Part shown: piece by piece, positions 49,309-59,825 of the stretch
How the letters are laid out: every line of letters begins with the position of its first letter
Numbering within the stretch: position 1 is the first letter of the stretch
From: Azohydromonas australica DSM 1124
GTDB taxonomy: Bacteria; Pseudomonadota; Gammaproteobacteria; Burkholderiales; Burkholderiaceae_C
Reading direction: 5' to 3'
Assembly (NCBI RefSeq): GCF_000430725.1
Contig: NZ_KE387203.1
Location: forward strand, 265,657 to 329,656
DNA length: 64,000 bases
Translations under genes and position numbers: made by a program
The notes under the pieces: generated by a model
Told to the model about the DNA's origin: nothing
The model's database searches: none
What the model saw: the letters and a program-made list of their open reading frames with translations, nothing else

Positions 49309-49626
49309 ATGCTGTTGAACAAGGCGTCCGAGCGCACCTGGGCGGCCACCGGCTACGCGGGCATCGAGCGCAGCCTGTTCCGCAACAACGAGGGCGGCGG
49401 ACGCTCCTCGGTGCTGCGCCTGGCGGCCGGCTCGCGCTTTCCGCGCCACGCGCACCAAGGCACCGAGGAAGTGCTGGTGCTGGCCGGCCGCGTCAGCCTC
49501 GGCGGCGTCGACCTGGCGGTGGGTGACTACCTCTTCACCGAGCCTGGCGAGGAGCACGACGTGGTGGCGATCACCGACGCCGTGCTCTTCGTTTCGTCCC
49601 AGAAGGCGACGCCGCTGGTGGAGTGA
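49309..49626 (+). CDS. Small cupin protein (ChrR-like cupin)
   Basis: A 105-residue single cupin domain. Metal-binding residues are in FPRHAHQGTEEVLVLAGRV (His-x-His...Glu) and GEEHDVVA (His). It resembles the C-terminal cupin of ChrR anti-sigma factors, but no sigma factor gene is adjacent, so it is a stand-alone cupin of unknown substrate. AGGAGTGACCC before the ATG is a good Shine-Dalgarno. Confidence 0.8.
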   Translation: MLLNKASERTWAATGYAGIERSLFRNNEGGGRSSVLRLAAGSRFPRHAHQGTEEVLVLAGRVSLGGVDLAVGDYLFTEPGEEHDVVAITDAVLFVSSQKATPLVE

Positions 49627-49688
49627 GGCCACCGTCCCTTCCGCTGTCCTTTCCCCAACCACGAACCACGCTTCCCAGGGAGCCCACG

Positions 49689-50111
49689 ATGCACGAACAG
49701 ATCTACGTCAACCTGCCGGTCAAGGACCTGCCGCGCTCCATCGAGTTCTTCACCCGCCTCGGCTACAGCTTCGACGAGCGTTTCACCAACGAGAACGCGA
49801 CCTGCATGATCGTGGGCCGCAACATGGCGGTGATGCTGCTGGCCGAGCCCTTCTTCAAGGTCTTCATCGGCGAGAAGGCCATCAGCGACGCGCACGCCAG
49901 CGCCGAGGTGCTGGTGTGCCTGAGCTGCGCCAGCCGCGAGGAGGTGGACACGCTGGTGGCCAAGGCACAGGAAGCCGGCGGCCGCATCCCGCGCCCGCCG
50001 CAGGACCACGGCTTCATGTACGGCCACGCCTTCGAGGACCTGGACGGCCACATCTGGGAGCTGATGCACATGGCGCATCTCTCGGAGCAGCCGCCGCCGG
50101 CGGCGGCCTGA
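49689..50111 (+). CDS. VOC-family (glyoxalase/bleomycin-resistance fold) protein
   Basis: A 140-residue vicinal-oxygen-chelate protein: IYVNLPVKDLPRSIEFFTRLGYSF at the N-terminus and HAFEDLDGHIWELMHM at the C-terminus, in pieces. It matches the lyase-like YdhF/PhnB-like group by length; substrate unknown. CAGGGAGCCCACG before the ATG supplies a Shine-Dalgarno. It lies 62 bp after the cupin gene on the same strand. Confidence 0.85.
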   Translation: MHEQIYVNLPVKDLPRSIEFFTRLGYSFDERFTNENATCMIVGRNMAVMLLAEPFFKVFIGEKAISDAHASAEVLVCLSCASREEVDTLVAKAQEAGGRIPRPPQDHGFMYGHAFEDLDGHIWELMHMAHLSEQPPPAAA

Positions 50112-50138
50112 GCCAGGGGCGCTGAAGCGTTTCGCGGC

Positions 50139-50597
50139 ATGCGGCGCATTGGCCTGATCTCCGACACCCACGGCCTGCTGCGCCCGCAGGCGCTGGCCGC
50201 GCTGCAGGGCTGCGACGCGCTGATCCACGCCGGCGACATCGGCCCGCCGGAGCTGCTGCAACGGCTGCGGGACCTCGCGCCGCTGACCGTGGTGCGCGGC
50301 AACAACGACCGCGCCGACTGGGCCCGCGACCTGCCCCACACCGCGCTGCTGCCGGTGGAGCAGGTGCTGGTGTGCGTGGTGCACGACGTGAAGGAGCTGC
50401 CCTTGCCGGCGCCCGCGGGCGTGCGCGTGGTGGTGTCGGGCCACTCGCACCGCCCGGGCTGCGCCGAGCGCGACGGACTGCTGTGGGTCAACCCCGGCAG
50501 CGCCGGGCCGCGGCGCTTCAAGCTGCCGGTGTCGGTGGGCGAGCTGCTCGTGGACGGTGCCGCGGTGGAGGTGCGGCTGCACACGCTGGACATCTGA
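50139..50597 (+). CDS. YfcE/MJ0936-type metallophosphoesterase
   Basis: A 152-residue small phosphoesterase. Metal motifs: GLISDTHGLL (DTH), HAGDIGPPE (GD), VRGNNDRAD (GNND), VHDVKE (H) and SGHSHRPG (GHSH). YfcE-type enzymes hydrolyse phosphodiesters in vitro. It lies 27 bp after the VOC gene and before xdhC, possibly in one transcript. Start ATG as shown; no strong Shine-Dalgarno. Confidence 0.88.
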   Translation: MRRIGLISDTHGLLRPQALAALQGCDALIHAGDIGPPELLQRLRDLAPLTVVRGNNDRADWARDLPHTALLPVEQVLVCVVHDVKELPLPAPAGVRVVVSGHSHRPGCAERDGLLWVNPGSAGPRRFKLPVSVGELLVDGAAVEVRLHTLDI

Positions 50598-50649
50598 TGC
50601 GATGGGCAGCCTGGCCTGAACGGGCCTGCCGAGGAAGCGGAAAGGATTC

Positions 50650-51657
50650 ATGGAAGCCGTCGATCTGGAAGTCATGCGCGCCGCCCTGGCCTGGGCCGGC
50701 GAGGGCCGGCGCTGCTGGAGCGCCACGGTGCTGGGCACCTACGGCTCGGCGCCGCGCCCGGTGGGCGCCATGGCGCTGCTGTGCGAGGACGGCCGCGTCG
50801 CCGGCTCGGTCTCGGGCGGCTGCGTGGAGGACGACCTGACGGCGCTGCTGCAGGCCGACGCCCAGGGCCTCGCGCAGGGCCGGCGCCTGGTCTACGGCCG
50901 CAGCGACGAGGAGCGCGCGCGGCTGCGCCTGCCCTGCGGTGGCAGCCTGGAGCTGTGGGCCGAGCCTGTGCCGCTGGCCGATTTCGAGGCGGCGCTGCGC
51001 TTCATCGACGCCGGCCAGGGCTGCGTGCGCGAGATCGCGCTGCCCGACGGCCGCTCGCGCGTGCGCGCCGCCCGCCCCGGCGACGCGAGCGCGCTGGCGC
51101 AGGACCAGGCCCTGTTCACCCAGCGCCTGGGGCCGCGGCGGCGCCTGGTGCTCGTCGGCGCGGCGGAGGTCTCGCGCTACCTCGCGCCCATCGCGCGCAC
51201 GCTGGACTTCGAGGTCATCGTCATCGACCCGCGCCGCGAGTACCTGGACGGCTGGCCCAAGGACAGCCCCGCGCGGCTGCTGGCGGATATGCCCGACGAC
51301 GCGCTGGCGGCGCTGCAGCCCGATGCCAGCACCGCCGTGGTCGCCCTCTCGCACGATCCCAAGCTCGACGACATGGCGCTGCTGGAGGCCCTGCCCGGCG
51401 CCGCCTTCTATGTCGGTGCGATGGGCTCCGCGCGCAGCACCGCGGCACGGCGCGAGCGGCTGGCGCTGTTCGAGCTGGCGCCCCAGGCCATCGCGCGGCT
51501 GCGCGGCCCGGCCGGGCTGGACCTGGGCAGCCGCACGCCGCCGGAGATCGCGGTGGCGATCGCGGCGGAGCTGATCCAGTGCTGCCGCGACGAGGAAACC
51601 CGCCGGCGCCGCCAGGCCGCGGCGCTGCAGGACGGCGCGTGCCGGGCGCTGGCGTGA
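50650..51657 (+). CDS. XdhC-family protein (molybdoenzyme maturation)
   Basis: A 335-residue XdhC/CoxI protein. XdhC binds molybdenum cofactor, promotes its sulfuration and inserts it into xanthine dehydrogenase-type enzymes. The N-terminal XdhC domain has LGTYGSAPRPVGAMALL and GSVSGGCVEDDL; the C-terminal Rossmann domain has RLVLVGAAEVSRYLAPIARTL, FYVGAMGSARSTAARR and IGLRTPPEIAV-like (LDLGSRTPPEIAVAIAAEL). It is followed after 76 bp by a MobA-like transferase, the usual pairing for MCD cofactor synthesis, but the client molybdoenzyme is not in the window. AAAGGA precedes the ATG. Confidence 0.9.
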   Translation: MEAVDLEVMRAALAWAGEGRRCWSATVLGTYGSAPRPVGAMALLCEDGRVAGSVSGGCVEDDLTALLQADAQGLAQGRRLVYGRSDEERARLRLPCGGSLELWAEPVPLADFEAALRFIDAGQGCVREIALPDGRSRVRAARPGDASALAQDQALFTQRLGPRRRLVLVGAAEVSRYLAPIARTLDFEVIVIDPRREYLDGWPKDSPARLLADMPDDALAALQPDASTAVVALSHDPKLDDMALLEALPGAAFYVGAMGSARSTAARRERLALFELAPQAIARLRGPAGLDLGSRTPPEIAVAIAAELIQCCRDEETRRRRQAAALQDGACRALA

Positions 51658-51733
51658 GCGCCCCCGCACGGCCGCTCCGAAGGGGGCGATCCGTCCCGCT
51701 CGGCGGGACCGCGCGCAGCGCGAGGGTGCACCA
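51658..51733. repeat. GC-rich intergenic dyad, possible dispersed repeat
   Basis: CGCCCCCGCACGG...GAAGGGGGCG then CCCGCTCGGCGGGA and GCGCGCAGCGCG: several GC hairpins in 76 bp between xdhC and the MobA-like gene. It has the look of the dispersed GC-rich elements common in Comamonadaceae intergenic regions; only one good copy is in this window. Confidence 0.35.
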
Positions 51734-52324
51734 GTGAGCGGCGTGGAGCTTTCCCCCGTGCGGCCGCTGCTGCTGGCCGGCGGCTACTCGATGCGCTTCG
51801 GCAGCGACAAGCGCCAGGTGGCGCTGGCCGAGGGCGACACGCTGCTGGAGCGCAGCCTGCGCACGTGGCAGCAGGCGCTGGGGCCGGTGTACGTGGCGCT
51901 GCGCGGGGACGACGCGGCGCTGGCGCTGCGCGTGCACGCGCTGGGCGCGCACCCGCTGTGCTGCACGCGCAGCGCGGACGGCCTGGGCGCCACGCTGGCG
52001 CAGGCCGTGGCGCTGTTGCCGCCGGGGCCGGTGCTGGTGGGGCTGGCAGACATGCCCTTCGTGCAGCCCGCCACGCTGCAGGCGCTGGCGCGGCGGCTGG
52101 AGGAAGGCGCGGCGGTGGTGGCGCCCTATTTCGGCGCGCGGCGCGGCAATCCGGTGGGCTTTGCCGCGCAGCACCGGCCGCTGCTGCTGGGCCTGCAAGG
52201 CGACCGGGGCGCCGGCGCGCTGCTGGCCTCGCTGCCGCTGGAACACCTGCCGGTGGAGGACGCCGGGGTGCTGCTGGACATCGACAGCCCCGGCGACCTG
52301 GAGTCGGCACGGGAGCGGAGTTGA
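51734..52324 (+). CDS. MobA/MocA-like molybdopterin nucleotidyltransferase
   Basis: A 196-residue NTP-transferase. The nucleotide site is PVRPLLLAGGYSMRFGSDKRQ at the N-terminus, and the metal-binding GLADMPFVQPATLQAL is central. FGARRGNPVGF and LDIDSPGDL are typical of the MocA/CoxD-like group that makes molybdopterin cytosine dinucleotide for XdhC-served enzymes. The pairing with xdhC supports this. The start is GTG at 51734. AGGGTG upstream may act as Shine-Dalgarno. MobA (guanylyl) cannot be excluded. Confidence 0.82.
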   Translation: MSGVELSPVRPLLLAGGYSMRFGSDKRQVALAEGDTLLERSLRTWQQALGPVYVALRGDDAALALRVHALGAHPLCCTRSADGLGATLAQAVALLPPGPVLVGLADMPFVQPATLQALARRLEEGAAVVAPYFGARRGNPVGFAAQHRPLLLGLQGDRGAGALLASLPLEHLPVEDAGVLLDIDSPGDLESARERS

Positions 52325-52325
52325 G

Positions 52326-52757
52326 TCACTTCGCCTCCCTCTCGAACACCCCTCCCGGCCTTCCCTCGCGGCCCGGCAGCACCAGCCGGTTCCCTTCCAC
52401 CCGTGCGGCGTGCAGGTGCGCCAGCGGATCGGCCAGGTCCAGCGGCATCGGGATCGCGTCCGGGCAGGCGCGGCGCGTCGCCACCACGCTGCCGGGCTGG
52501 TCCAGGCGGCCGTTGAACTGGTTGCAGCCGTCGAAGCCCTGGATCACGGCGCCCTGCACGCTGAAGCCGGGCCGCCGCTGCGCCGCCACCTCGCGCAGCG
52601 AGCGCTGGCCCAGCTCGGCCAGCAGCCAGCGCCCCTCCCACGGCGCCGCCTGCGGCGCGCCCGGCGCCGGCGTGGCCTCGCAGGACGCCAGCGCGGCGCC
52701 CAGCAGCCCCGCGCCGGCCAGGCGCGCGAGGCGTTTCACGCGCGATCCGGGCCTCAT
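52326..52757 (-). CDS. META-domain lipoprotein (HslJ-like)
   Basis: A 143-residue lipoprotein: basic N-terminus MRPGSRVKRL, hydrophobic AGAGLLGAALAS and lipobox cysteine C26. The mature part is one META domain, seen as WEGRWLLAELGQRS, GCNQFNGRL and the ATRRACPD segment; such proteins include E. coli HslJ, a heat-inducible lipoprotein tied to novobiocin resistance. It is convergent with the MobA-like gene and lies 8 bp after the serine protease gene, so the two are probably co-transcribed. GAGGTG precedes the ATG. Confidence 0.8.
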   Translation of the reverse strand: MRPGSRVKRLARLAGAGLLGAALASCEATPAPGAPQAAPWEGRWLLAELGQRSLREVAAQRRPGFSVQGAVIQGFDGCNQFNGRLDQPGSVVATRRACPDAIPMPLDLADPLAHLHAARVEGNRLVLPGREGRPGGVFEREAK

Positions 52758-52765
52758 CCCGCACC

Positions 52766-53971
52766 TCAATTGCAGTAGCCCTGCGACGCGTAGGTGCCGC
52801 CGCCGGGTGCGGCGGACGAGCACAGCGTGTTGAGCAGCGAGCCGATGTTGCCGGCGCCATAGACGCCGTAGCTGGCGTTGGGATAGCGCGAGTTCTGGCG
52901 GAACTGCGAGGAGTAGTTGTCCTTGGGCGCGTTCGGGTCGGACGAGCCCCAGGAGGTCACGCCGACCACGGCGATCACGGAGGCCGAGCCCGCGACGGCG
53001 CCGCCGGCCAGCGCCGGAGTGCGCGAGGCGAAGTTCACCACCCACGGGCCGCCGCTGGAGCCGCCGGTGAAGTTGCTGCCCTGCCAGAGCTGCCCCGCGC
53101 CGCCGACGGTGGTGGTGTAGGTCGGCCCGTCGGTGCGCTGCATGATGGCGCCGCTGTCCATGAGGAACGGATAGCCCAGGGTCGAGACGGCGGCGGTGGG
53201 CAGGTTGCCGGTCTTGGACGAGGTCACGAAGGAGTAGTTGTTCCAGCCGTAGGCCATGTAGCCGACGAGGTCGCCCACGAAGCGCCCCTGGCCGTCCCTG
53301 TTCAGCGCGATGACGGCCAGGTCGTTGTCCCGCGCCGAGCCGCTGCCGATGTCGGTGCCGTTGGCCCAGGTGGCCGGGCGCACCAGCGCCGCCCAGCTCC
53401 AGGTGCCGTAGGGCGCGATCTGCGCCGCCGTGGCGCCGGACGCGCCGTAGTGGCCGGGCCGGAACTGGAAGTTCGAGAAGATCGAGGCGCCGCTGCCGAA
53501 GTTCTGGATGCAGTGCGCCGCCGTCACGATCACGCTGCGCCGGATCAGGCTGGCCGAGCAGTAGCCCGCCGAGAAGGTCAGCTTGCCCACGGTGCGGTAC
53601 GGGTACGTGGTGCTCAGGCGGTTGGCCGCGGTGGCGCCTGCGGCGCTCTGGTTGCCGTCCTGCACGCGCGTGGTGGTGTAGGGAATGCCGAAGCTGCCGA
53701 AGGCGCGGCCGGTGCTGCCGCCGACGATGCCGCTGCGGGTCTTGGCGCCCGACGGGTAGGGCCCGGCGCCGATGTCGGCCGTGACGCCGGTGGTGTCCGG
53801 CGCCGGCAGGGGGTTGTTCACCGGGCCCAGGCGCGACAGCTCCTCGGCGGAGAGGGCGCGCGAGGCCCGATCGTTGTTGATGACAACGGCATCGTTGGCG
53901 ACGGCGGCGCCGGCACCGAGCAGCGGCAGCAGCGCCGCGGACGTGAGGAACAGGCTGGAACGGGTCTTCAT
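52766..53971 (-). CDS. Secreted trypsin-like serine protease
   Basis: A 401-residue S1-family protease. A signal peptide (MKTRSSLFLTSAALLPLLGAG) precedes a pro-region, and the chymotrypsin-fold domain follows: H153 in IVTAAHCIQN, D217 in ARDNDLAVIAL, and S306 in GGSSGGPW. The Cys pair flanking His (YCSAS and AHC) can form a disulphide. The enzyme is probably exported to the periplasm or outside. GGAGGT eight bases before the ATG is a strong Shine-Dalgarno, unusual among its neighbours. A long non-coding gap (276 bp) separates it from ygiQ. Confidence 0.9.
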   Translation of the reverse strand: MKTRSSLFLTSAALLPLLGAGAAVANDAVVINNDRASRALSAEELSRLGPVNNPLPAPDTTGVTADIGAGPYPSGAKTRSGIVGGSTGRAFGSFGIPYTTTRVQDGNQSAAGATAANRLSTTYPYRTVGKLTFSAGYCSASLIRRSVIVTAAHCIQNFGSGASIFSNFQFRPGHYGASGATAAQIAPYGTWSWAALVRPATWANGTDIGSGSARDNDLAVIALNRDGQGRFVGDLVGYMAYGWNNYSFVTSSKTGNLPTAAVSTLGYPFLMDSGAIMQRTDGPTYTTTVGGAGQLWQGSNFTGGSSGGPWVVNFASRTPALAGGAVAGSASVIAVVGVTSWGSSDPNAPKDNYSSQFRQNSRYPNASYGVYGAGNIGSLLNTLCSSAAPGGGTYASQGYCN

Positions 53972-54200
53972 GAGACCTCCTGTCGAGATGACCACCAGAC
54001 AGCCAGTGCGCAAGGCACTGAACGCGGTCCGGGCCGCCTCCCTGTTGCTTCGACTGGCATGGCCGCCGCCCTGTTCCTGGAGGGCTCGTCGTGTGTCCGG
54101 TCCGGATGGATCCAATCTAGGCGGCACACCCCGGCGCGCCCTCCTTCCCAGGAGGGGCCTGCTGGAGTTGGCTCCGTGGAGGGACGGGGGTCAAGCAACG

Positions 54201-54236
54201 AGGACGTTGCACCAGCAACAGCTGGTGCAGCGTCCT
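54201..54236 (-). terminator. Near-perfect 16-bp hairpin after ygiQ
   Basis: AGGACGTTGCACCAGC-AACA-GCTGGTGCAGCGTCCT, one G-U pair in 16. It lies 12 bases past the ygiQ stop. There is no U-run, so it may be a 3'-end stabiliser or rho-assisted terminator. The rest of the gap to 53971 has no gene. Confidence 0.5.
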
Positions 54237-54247
54237 TCAATGCTCCC

Positions 54248-56698
<2,451 letters not shown>

Positions 56699-56918
56699 GG
56701 CGGCAGGGCTGATGCGGGCAAACCCCGTATTGTCCCAGCAGCACTCTCGCACACCGGTTCAAGGGTTGTGTCTGTGCCAAAGCCGTGATGAGGCGTCTAA
56801 GGATTCACCACGCCTATACGCTGGATAACCCTACTAACAAAATGTCACACTAGCCCACCGGACGGGAAGTTCGGCTGTGGACATTTCGACGCTGTGATTC
56901 CCGCGAGGGGGGAAAAAG

Positions 56919-58232
56919 ATGACGTTGCGCAACCTGCCGGTCCAGGTCCGGCTGGCTTTGGTGTTCGGGACGCTGGTGCTGCTGTTGTGGCTGATGTCGG
57001 GTTTCATGCTGATGACGCTGGAGCGCAAGCACGAGGGCTTCCAGCGCCTGGCGAGCCAGCTGAGCGCCGGGCAGGTGCAAGGCGGCGAGCGGGTGGCGGC
57101 CGAGCTGAAGGCCGAGGCCGATGCCAACGACCGCAGCCGCGTGCTGCTGCTGGGCGTGTCGGTGCTGGGCGGCTGCCTGGCCTTCGGGCTGGGGCTGTGG
57201 GTGACGCGCTCGATCACCGGGCCCATCGGCCAGGCGCTGGCGGTGGCGGAGTCGGTGGCCGGGGGCAACCTGGGCGTGGACATCGACACGCAGGGCCGCG
57301 ACGAGGCGGCGCGGCTGCTGCAGGCGCTGGCCAGCATGCGCGACGCGCTGGTGAACATCGTCTCCGACGTGCGCCGGCACGCCGAGAGCGTGGCCGGCGC
57401 CAGCAGCGAGATCGCCGAGGGCAACCAGGAGCTGAGCCACCGCACCGAGGAGCAGGCCGCGGCGCTGGAGGAAAGCGCCGCCTCGATGGAGCAGCTGGGC
57501 AGCACGGTGCGGCACAACGCCGACAACGCGCACCAGGCCAACCAGCTCGCGCAGGGCGCCTCGGAGGTGGCGGTGCGCGGCGGCGAGGTGGTGGCGCAGG
57601 TGGTGCACACGATGCGGGGCATCGAGGAGAGCTCCAAGAAGATCGCCGAGATCACCAACGTGATCGACGGCATTGCCTTCCAGACCAACATCCTGGCGCT
57701 CAACGCCTCGGTGGAGGCCGCGCGCGCGGGCGAGTCCGGGCGGGGCTTCTCGGTGGTGGCTGACGAGGTGCGCAACCTGGCGCAGCGCTGTGCCAACGCG
57801 GCCAAGGAGATCAAGGTGCTGATCAGCGACAGCGTGCAGCGCGTGGGCCAGGGCTCGGTGCTGGCCGACCAGGCCGGCCACACGATGGAAGACGTGGTGA
57901 CGGCGGTGCAGCGCGTGACGGACCTGATGGGCGAGATCAGCGCCGCCAGCCGCGAGCAGAGCCAGGGCATGGCGCAGGTGAGCGAGGCCGTGGCGCAGAT
58001 GGACCACGCCACGCAGCAGAACGCCGCGCTGGTGGAGGAAAGCGCCGCGGCGGCCGAGAGCCTCAAGGCGCAGGCGCGCGAGATGGTCAAGGCGGTGGCG
58101 GTGTTCCGGGTGGCGCACGGTGCCGCGGCCCATCAGCCCGGCGCCAGCGTCGCACGGCCGGATTTCAAGCGGCGCCCGGCGCCGGCGCTGGCGGCCGGCC
58201 CGGCCGCGAAGACGGGGACCTACGGCGGCTGA
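56919..58232 (+). CDS. Methyl-accepting chemotaxis protein with minimal periplasmic domain
   Basis: A 437-residue chemoreceptor. TM1 (residues about 11-32), a loop of only about 41 residues, TM2 (about 74-95), then HAMP (RSITGPIGQALAVAESVAGGNLGVDI) and the signalling domain with the tip FQTNILALNASVEAARAGESGRGFSVVADEVRNLAQR. Typical receptors of this group have 150 or more residues between the TMs, so the sensing domain is lost or replaced. It has no NWETF-like C-terminal tether (ends KTGTYGG). GAGGGGGGAAAAAG precedes the ATG. It may sense membrane state or partner with another receptor. Confidence 0.9.
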   Translation: MTLRNLPVQVRLALVFGTLVLLLWLMSGFMLMTLERKHEGFQRLASQLSAGQVQGGERVAAELKAEADANDRSRVLLLGVSVLGGCLAFGLGLWVTRSITGPIGQALAVAESVAGGNLGVDIDTQGRDEAARLLQALASMRDALVNIVSDVRRHAESVAGASSEIAEGNQELSHRTEEQAAALEESAASMEQLGSTVRHNADNAHQANQLAQGASEVAVRGGEVVAQVVHTMRGIEESSKKIAEITNVIDGIAFQTNILALNASVEAARAGESGRGFSVVADEVRNLAQRCANAAKEIKVLISDSVQRVGQGSVLADQAGHTMEDVVTAVQRVTDLMGEISAASREQSQGMAQVSEAVAQMDHATQQNAALVEESAAAAESLKAQAREMVKAVAVFRVAHGAAAHQPGASVARPDFKRRPAPALAAGPAAKTGTYGG

Positions 58233-58238
58233 GGCGGC

Positions 58239-59651
58239 TTAGCCGCCCGCCGCCCCCAGCCGCTCCCGCAGAAAGCCCAGCAGCCGCGCATCGGTGGCCC
58301 ACGCGGCGTTGAGCCGCAGCCGGTCCAGCCCCGCGCCGCGGCGCGAGAACATGTGGCCGCCGGCGATGACGATGCCCGCGGCGCGCGCGGCCTCCACCAG
58401 CGCCGGCGCCTCCACCCCCGGCGGCAGCGCGGCCCACAGGAACACCCCTTCCCCGCCCGCGGCCTCGGCGTCGAAGCGCAGCCCGCAGCCCTGCAGCGCG
58501 GCGATGGCCGCCACCCGCGCGCGCGCCAGCCGCTCGCGCAGCCGCAGCACGTGGCGGTGGTAGCGCCCGCTGCGCAGCACCTCCGCCACCAGCGTCTCCT
58601 CCAGCGTGGAGCCCGAGAGCACGTCCATGAGCTTGAGCTCCACCAGGCGGTCGGCCAGCGCCGGGGCCGCGGCCAGGTAGCCCACGCGCAGGCTGGGGCT
58701 GAGCACCTTGCTGAAGCTGCCCACGTACACCACGCGGCGCAGGCCGTCGATCTGCGCCAGCCGCACGCCGGCGTCGCCGGCGAGGTCGCCGTAGACGTCG
58801 TCCTCCACCAGCACGAAGTCGAAGGCCTCGGCCAGGTTGAGCACGCGGTGGCTGCGCGCCGGCGTGGTGCTGCCGCCGGTGGGGTTGTGCAGCAGCGTCT
58901 GGGTGAAGAAGGCGCGCGGGCGGTACTCCTCGGCCAGCGCGGCCAGCGCCCGCAGGTCCGGCCCCTCGGCCTCGCGCGGCACGCCCACCACGCGCAGCCC
59001 CAGCGCCGCGAGCTGGCTGTGCACCAGGAAGTAGCCCGGGTCGTCCACCAGCACCACGTCGCCCGGCGCGGCCAGCGCGCGCGCCGCGAGCTGCAGCGCC
59101 TGCGAGGCGCCGAAGCTCGTGACCAGGTGCGCCGCCGTGGCCGGGATCTGCCGCTGCGCCAGCCGCTGCGCCAGCTGCTCGCGCAGCAGCGGCAGGCCCT
59201 GCACGGGCGGCACCACCGCGGCCTCGGCGCTCTCGCGCAGGCTGCGCGCCAGCGTGGCGGGGGCGATGGCGTCCTCGTACCAGTGCCGCGGCAGGTAGCC
59301 CGCGCCGGCCTGCAGCAACGTGGCGTCGGCCGAGAGCGCGCTGTGCGTGAAGCCGGCGGTGGTGGTGGCCGGCGCGGGCGGCGCGGGCGGCGGCGCCTCG
59401 GCCGCGGCGCGGCCGGCCGGGCGCAGCACGAAGTAGCCCGCGCCGGGCCGCGAGGCGACGTAGCCCATGCCGGCCAGCCGGTCCAGCGCTACCAGCACGG
59501 TGTGCACGCTGACCTCCAGCCGCGCCGCGAGCTGGCGCACCGAGGGCAGCCGCGCTCCGGGCAGCAGCGCCCCGTCGTCGATGCGCTGCGCGTAGTGGCG
59601 AACGATCTGCTCGGTCAGCGGGACGGCGGTGTCCTTGGCGAGGGTGAACAT
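58239..59651 (-). CDS. MocR-type (GntR-aminotransferase) transcriptional regulator
   Basis: A 470-residue MocR/PdxR-like regulator: N-terminal GntR winged helix (residues about 10-75: LTEQIVRHYAQRIDDGALLPGARLPSVRQLAARLEVS in pieces) linked by an Ala/Pro-rich hinge to a class I aminotransferase-like domain. The PLP lysine is in YVGSFSKVLSPSLRVGY, and DDPGYFLVHSQLA and LHNPTGGSTTP line the PLP site. MocR proteins use PLP-amino acid adducts as ligands. It is divergent from an aminotransferase gene, the likely target. It ends six bases from the chemoreceptor stop, tail to tail. Confidence 0.92.
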   Translation of the reverse strand: MFTLAKDTAVPLTEQIVRHYAQRIDDGALLPGARLPSVRQLAARLEVSVHTVLVALDRLAGMGYVASRPGAGYFVLRPAGRAAAEAPPPAPPAPATTTAGFTHSALSADATLLQAGAGYLPRHWYEDAIAPATLARSLRESAEAAVVPPVQGLPLLREQLAQRLAQRQIPATAAHLVTSFGASQALQLAARALAAPGDVVLVDDPGYFLVHSQLAALGLRVVGVPREAEGPDLRALAALAEEYRPRAFFTQTLLHNPTGGSTTPARSHRVLNLAEAFDFVLVEDDVYGDLAGDAGVRLAQIDGLRRVVYVGSFSKVLSPSLRVGYLAAAPALADRLVELKLMDVLSGSTLEETLVAEVLRSGRYHRHVLRLRERLARARVAAIAALQGCGLRFDAEAAGGEGVFLWAALPPGVEAPALVEAARAAGIVIAGGHMFSRRGAGLDRLRLNAAWATDARLLGFLRERLGAAGG

Positions 59652-59701
59652 GGTGGTGGCGGCGGAAAGCGGTCCCGGGGATTCAATCACGCTGCTCTGC
59701 C

Positions 59702-59747
59702 CCAACTGTTGCGGTCCGCGCGCCAAACAGTGCGCCCAACCGTCATG
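59702..59747. promoter_or_regulatory. Candidate MocR operator repeats
   Basis: CCAACTGTTGCG (59702-59713) and CCAAACAGTGCG (59723-59734) share CCAA-N4-TGCG and are spaced 21 bp, two helical turns. A third related CCAACCGTCATG follows at 59736. MocR regulators usually bind spaced direct repeats. ACTGTT/AACAGT also form an inverted pair within them. Confidence 0.4.
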
Positions 59748-59825
59748 GCCACCGTACCGGGACAGACCGGCACGCCCGCCCTAGCCTTCGAGGCCCGACC
59801 GCAGCCTCTCTTCCACCGCAACGCC

